Assembly (NCBI GenBank): GCA_964486825.1
Contig: CAZAQS010000094.1
Span: 1 to 17,100, forward strand
DNA: 17,100 bases
Source of the DNA: CAZAQS01 sp964486825
Lineage (GTDB): Bacteria; Chloroflexota; Anaerolineae; Anaerolineales; UBA4823
Reading direction: 5' to 3'
The notes under the pieces were generated by a model, which saw only the letters and a list, made by a program, of their open reading frames with translations, was not told the origin of the DNA and searched no databases. Positions 16,891 to 17,100 of this stretch are shown here, piece by piece. The translations under genes were made by a program, and so were the position numbers. Within the stretch, counting starts at the first letter, position 1; every line of letters starts with the position of its first letter.

Positions 16891-17100
16891 ATTTTCTTTC
16901 AAACCAGATCGTCGAGCAAATCATCTCTGAGGGGTTGGGCCTCCTGGTAGAGCCGGGTGTGCGAGTTCACAACCAGGAGGCTTTGCAGCTCCTGGCCTCG
17001 GCTGGGGCAAGCGTTGATTTCCAGGCCCGCACGGCTTGTATCCCTGAAAAAATCGTTTGGGACGCCTTGCAAACCACGCCGGGCGAGTTCGATTTATATG
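16875..17100 (+). CDS. MttB-family (trimethylamine methyltransferase-like) protein, N-terminal fragment
   Basis: The first 75 codons are visible; the gene leaves the window on the right. The segment with PGVRVHNQEALQLLASAG, then IPEKIVWDAL, then PGEFDLY matches the N-terminal helices typical of MttB proteins. These transfer a methyl group from a quaternary or tertiary amine (trimethylamine with pyrrolysine; glycine betaine, proline betaine or carnitine in non-pyrrolysine relatives) to a corrinoid protein. The active-site region and any amber codon are outside the window, so substrate and pyrrolysine status are unknown. The ATG at 16875 overlaps the end of the ketoacyl synthase gene by 16 bp; GGAAGG at 16859-16864 is 10 nt upstream. 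The overlap and the RACo-like activator upstream tie it to the same operon. Confidence 0.82.
   Translation, partial: MQPKLNFLSNQIVEQIISEGLGLLVEPGVRVHNQEALQLLASAGASVDFQARTACIPEKIVWDALQTTPGEFDLY

Noticed and set aside
16875..17100. Pyrrolysine-containing trimethylamine methyltransferase
   Set aside because: The region that would carry the in-frame amber codon is outside the window, so this cannot be claimed; only family membership is supported.

Overview
The window looks like chromosomal sequence from an anaerobic bacterium with moderate G+C. The mix of genes (sucrose-phosphate-synthase-type glycosyltransferase with its phosphatase, tandem universal stress protein, giant cyclic glucan synthase, RACo-type activator and MttB-type methyltransferase) would fit the Chloroflexota (Anaerolineae). 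This placement is inferred from gene content only; no phylogenetic marker is present. One 10-N run (11628-11637) shows it comes from a draft or metagenome scaffold. Most genes have a good Shine-Dalgarno sequence, and apart from one 429-bp regulatory gap the coding is dense.

Left third (1-11917): two divergent units face away from the gap at 1705-2133. On the minus strand, a HAD phosphatase of the sucrose-phosphate phosphatase family (973-1704) is followed by a sucrose-phosphate-synthase/mannosylfructose-phosphate-synthase type glycosyltransferase (937 to beyond the left edge). Together they should make a non-reducing disaccharide, a typical compatible solute. On the plus strand, a two-domain universal stress protein (2134-3090) sits 3 bp before a gene of about 2938 codons for cyclic beta-1,2-glucan synthase (3094-11917). 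The synthase has a GT84 synthase, membrane segments, a glycoamylase-like cyclisation domain and a GH94 phosphorylase-type end. Both units point to osmotic or desiccation stress. The gap holds a near-consensus sigma-70 promoter, a bipartite stem-loop at the predicted transcript start, and a possible 21-codon leader ORF with its own Shine-Dalgarno sequence.

Right third (11906-17100): a stand-alone homocysteine S-methyltransferase (minus, 11906-12793) overlaps the glucan synthase gene tail-to-tail by 12 bp. Divergent from it is a tight plus-strand operon: a small protein like the MetH reactivation domain (13001-13687), a RACo-type [2Fe-2S]/ASKHA reductive activator of corrinoid proteins (13689-15563), a FabF-like beta-ketoacyl synthase (15607-16890), and the start of an MttB-family (trimethylamine methyltransferase-like) gene (16875 to beyond the right edge). 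This is a corrinoid-dependent methyl-transfer locus in which homocysteine is a plausible methyl acceptor. The ketoacyl synthase is the unexpected member. No corrinoid-binding protein is seen inside the window.

No rRNA, tRNA, CRISPR array, insertion sequence or prophage gene was seen.
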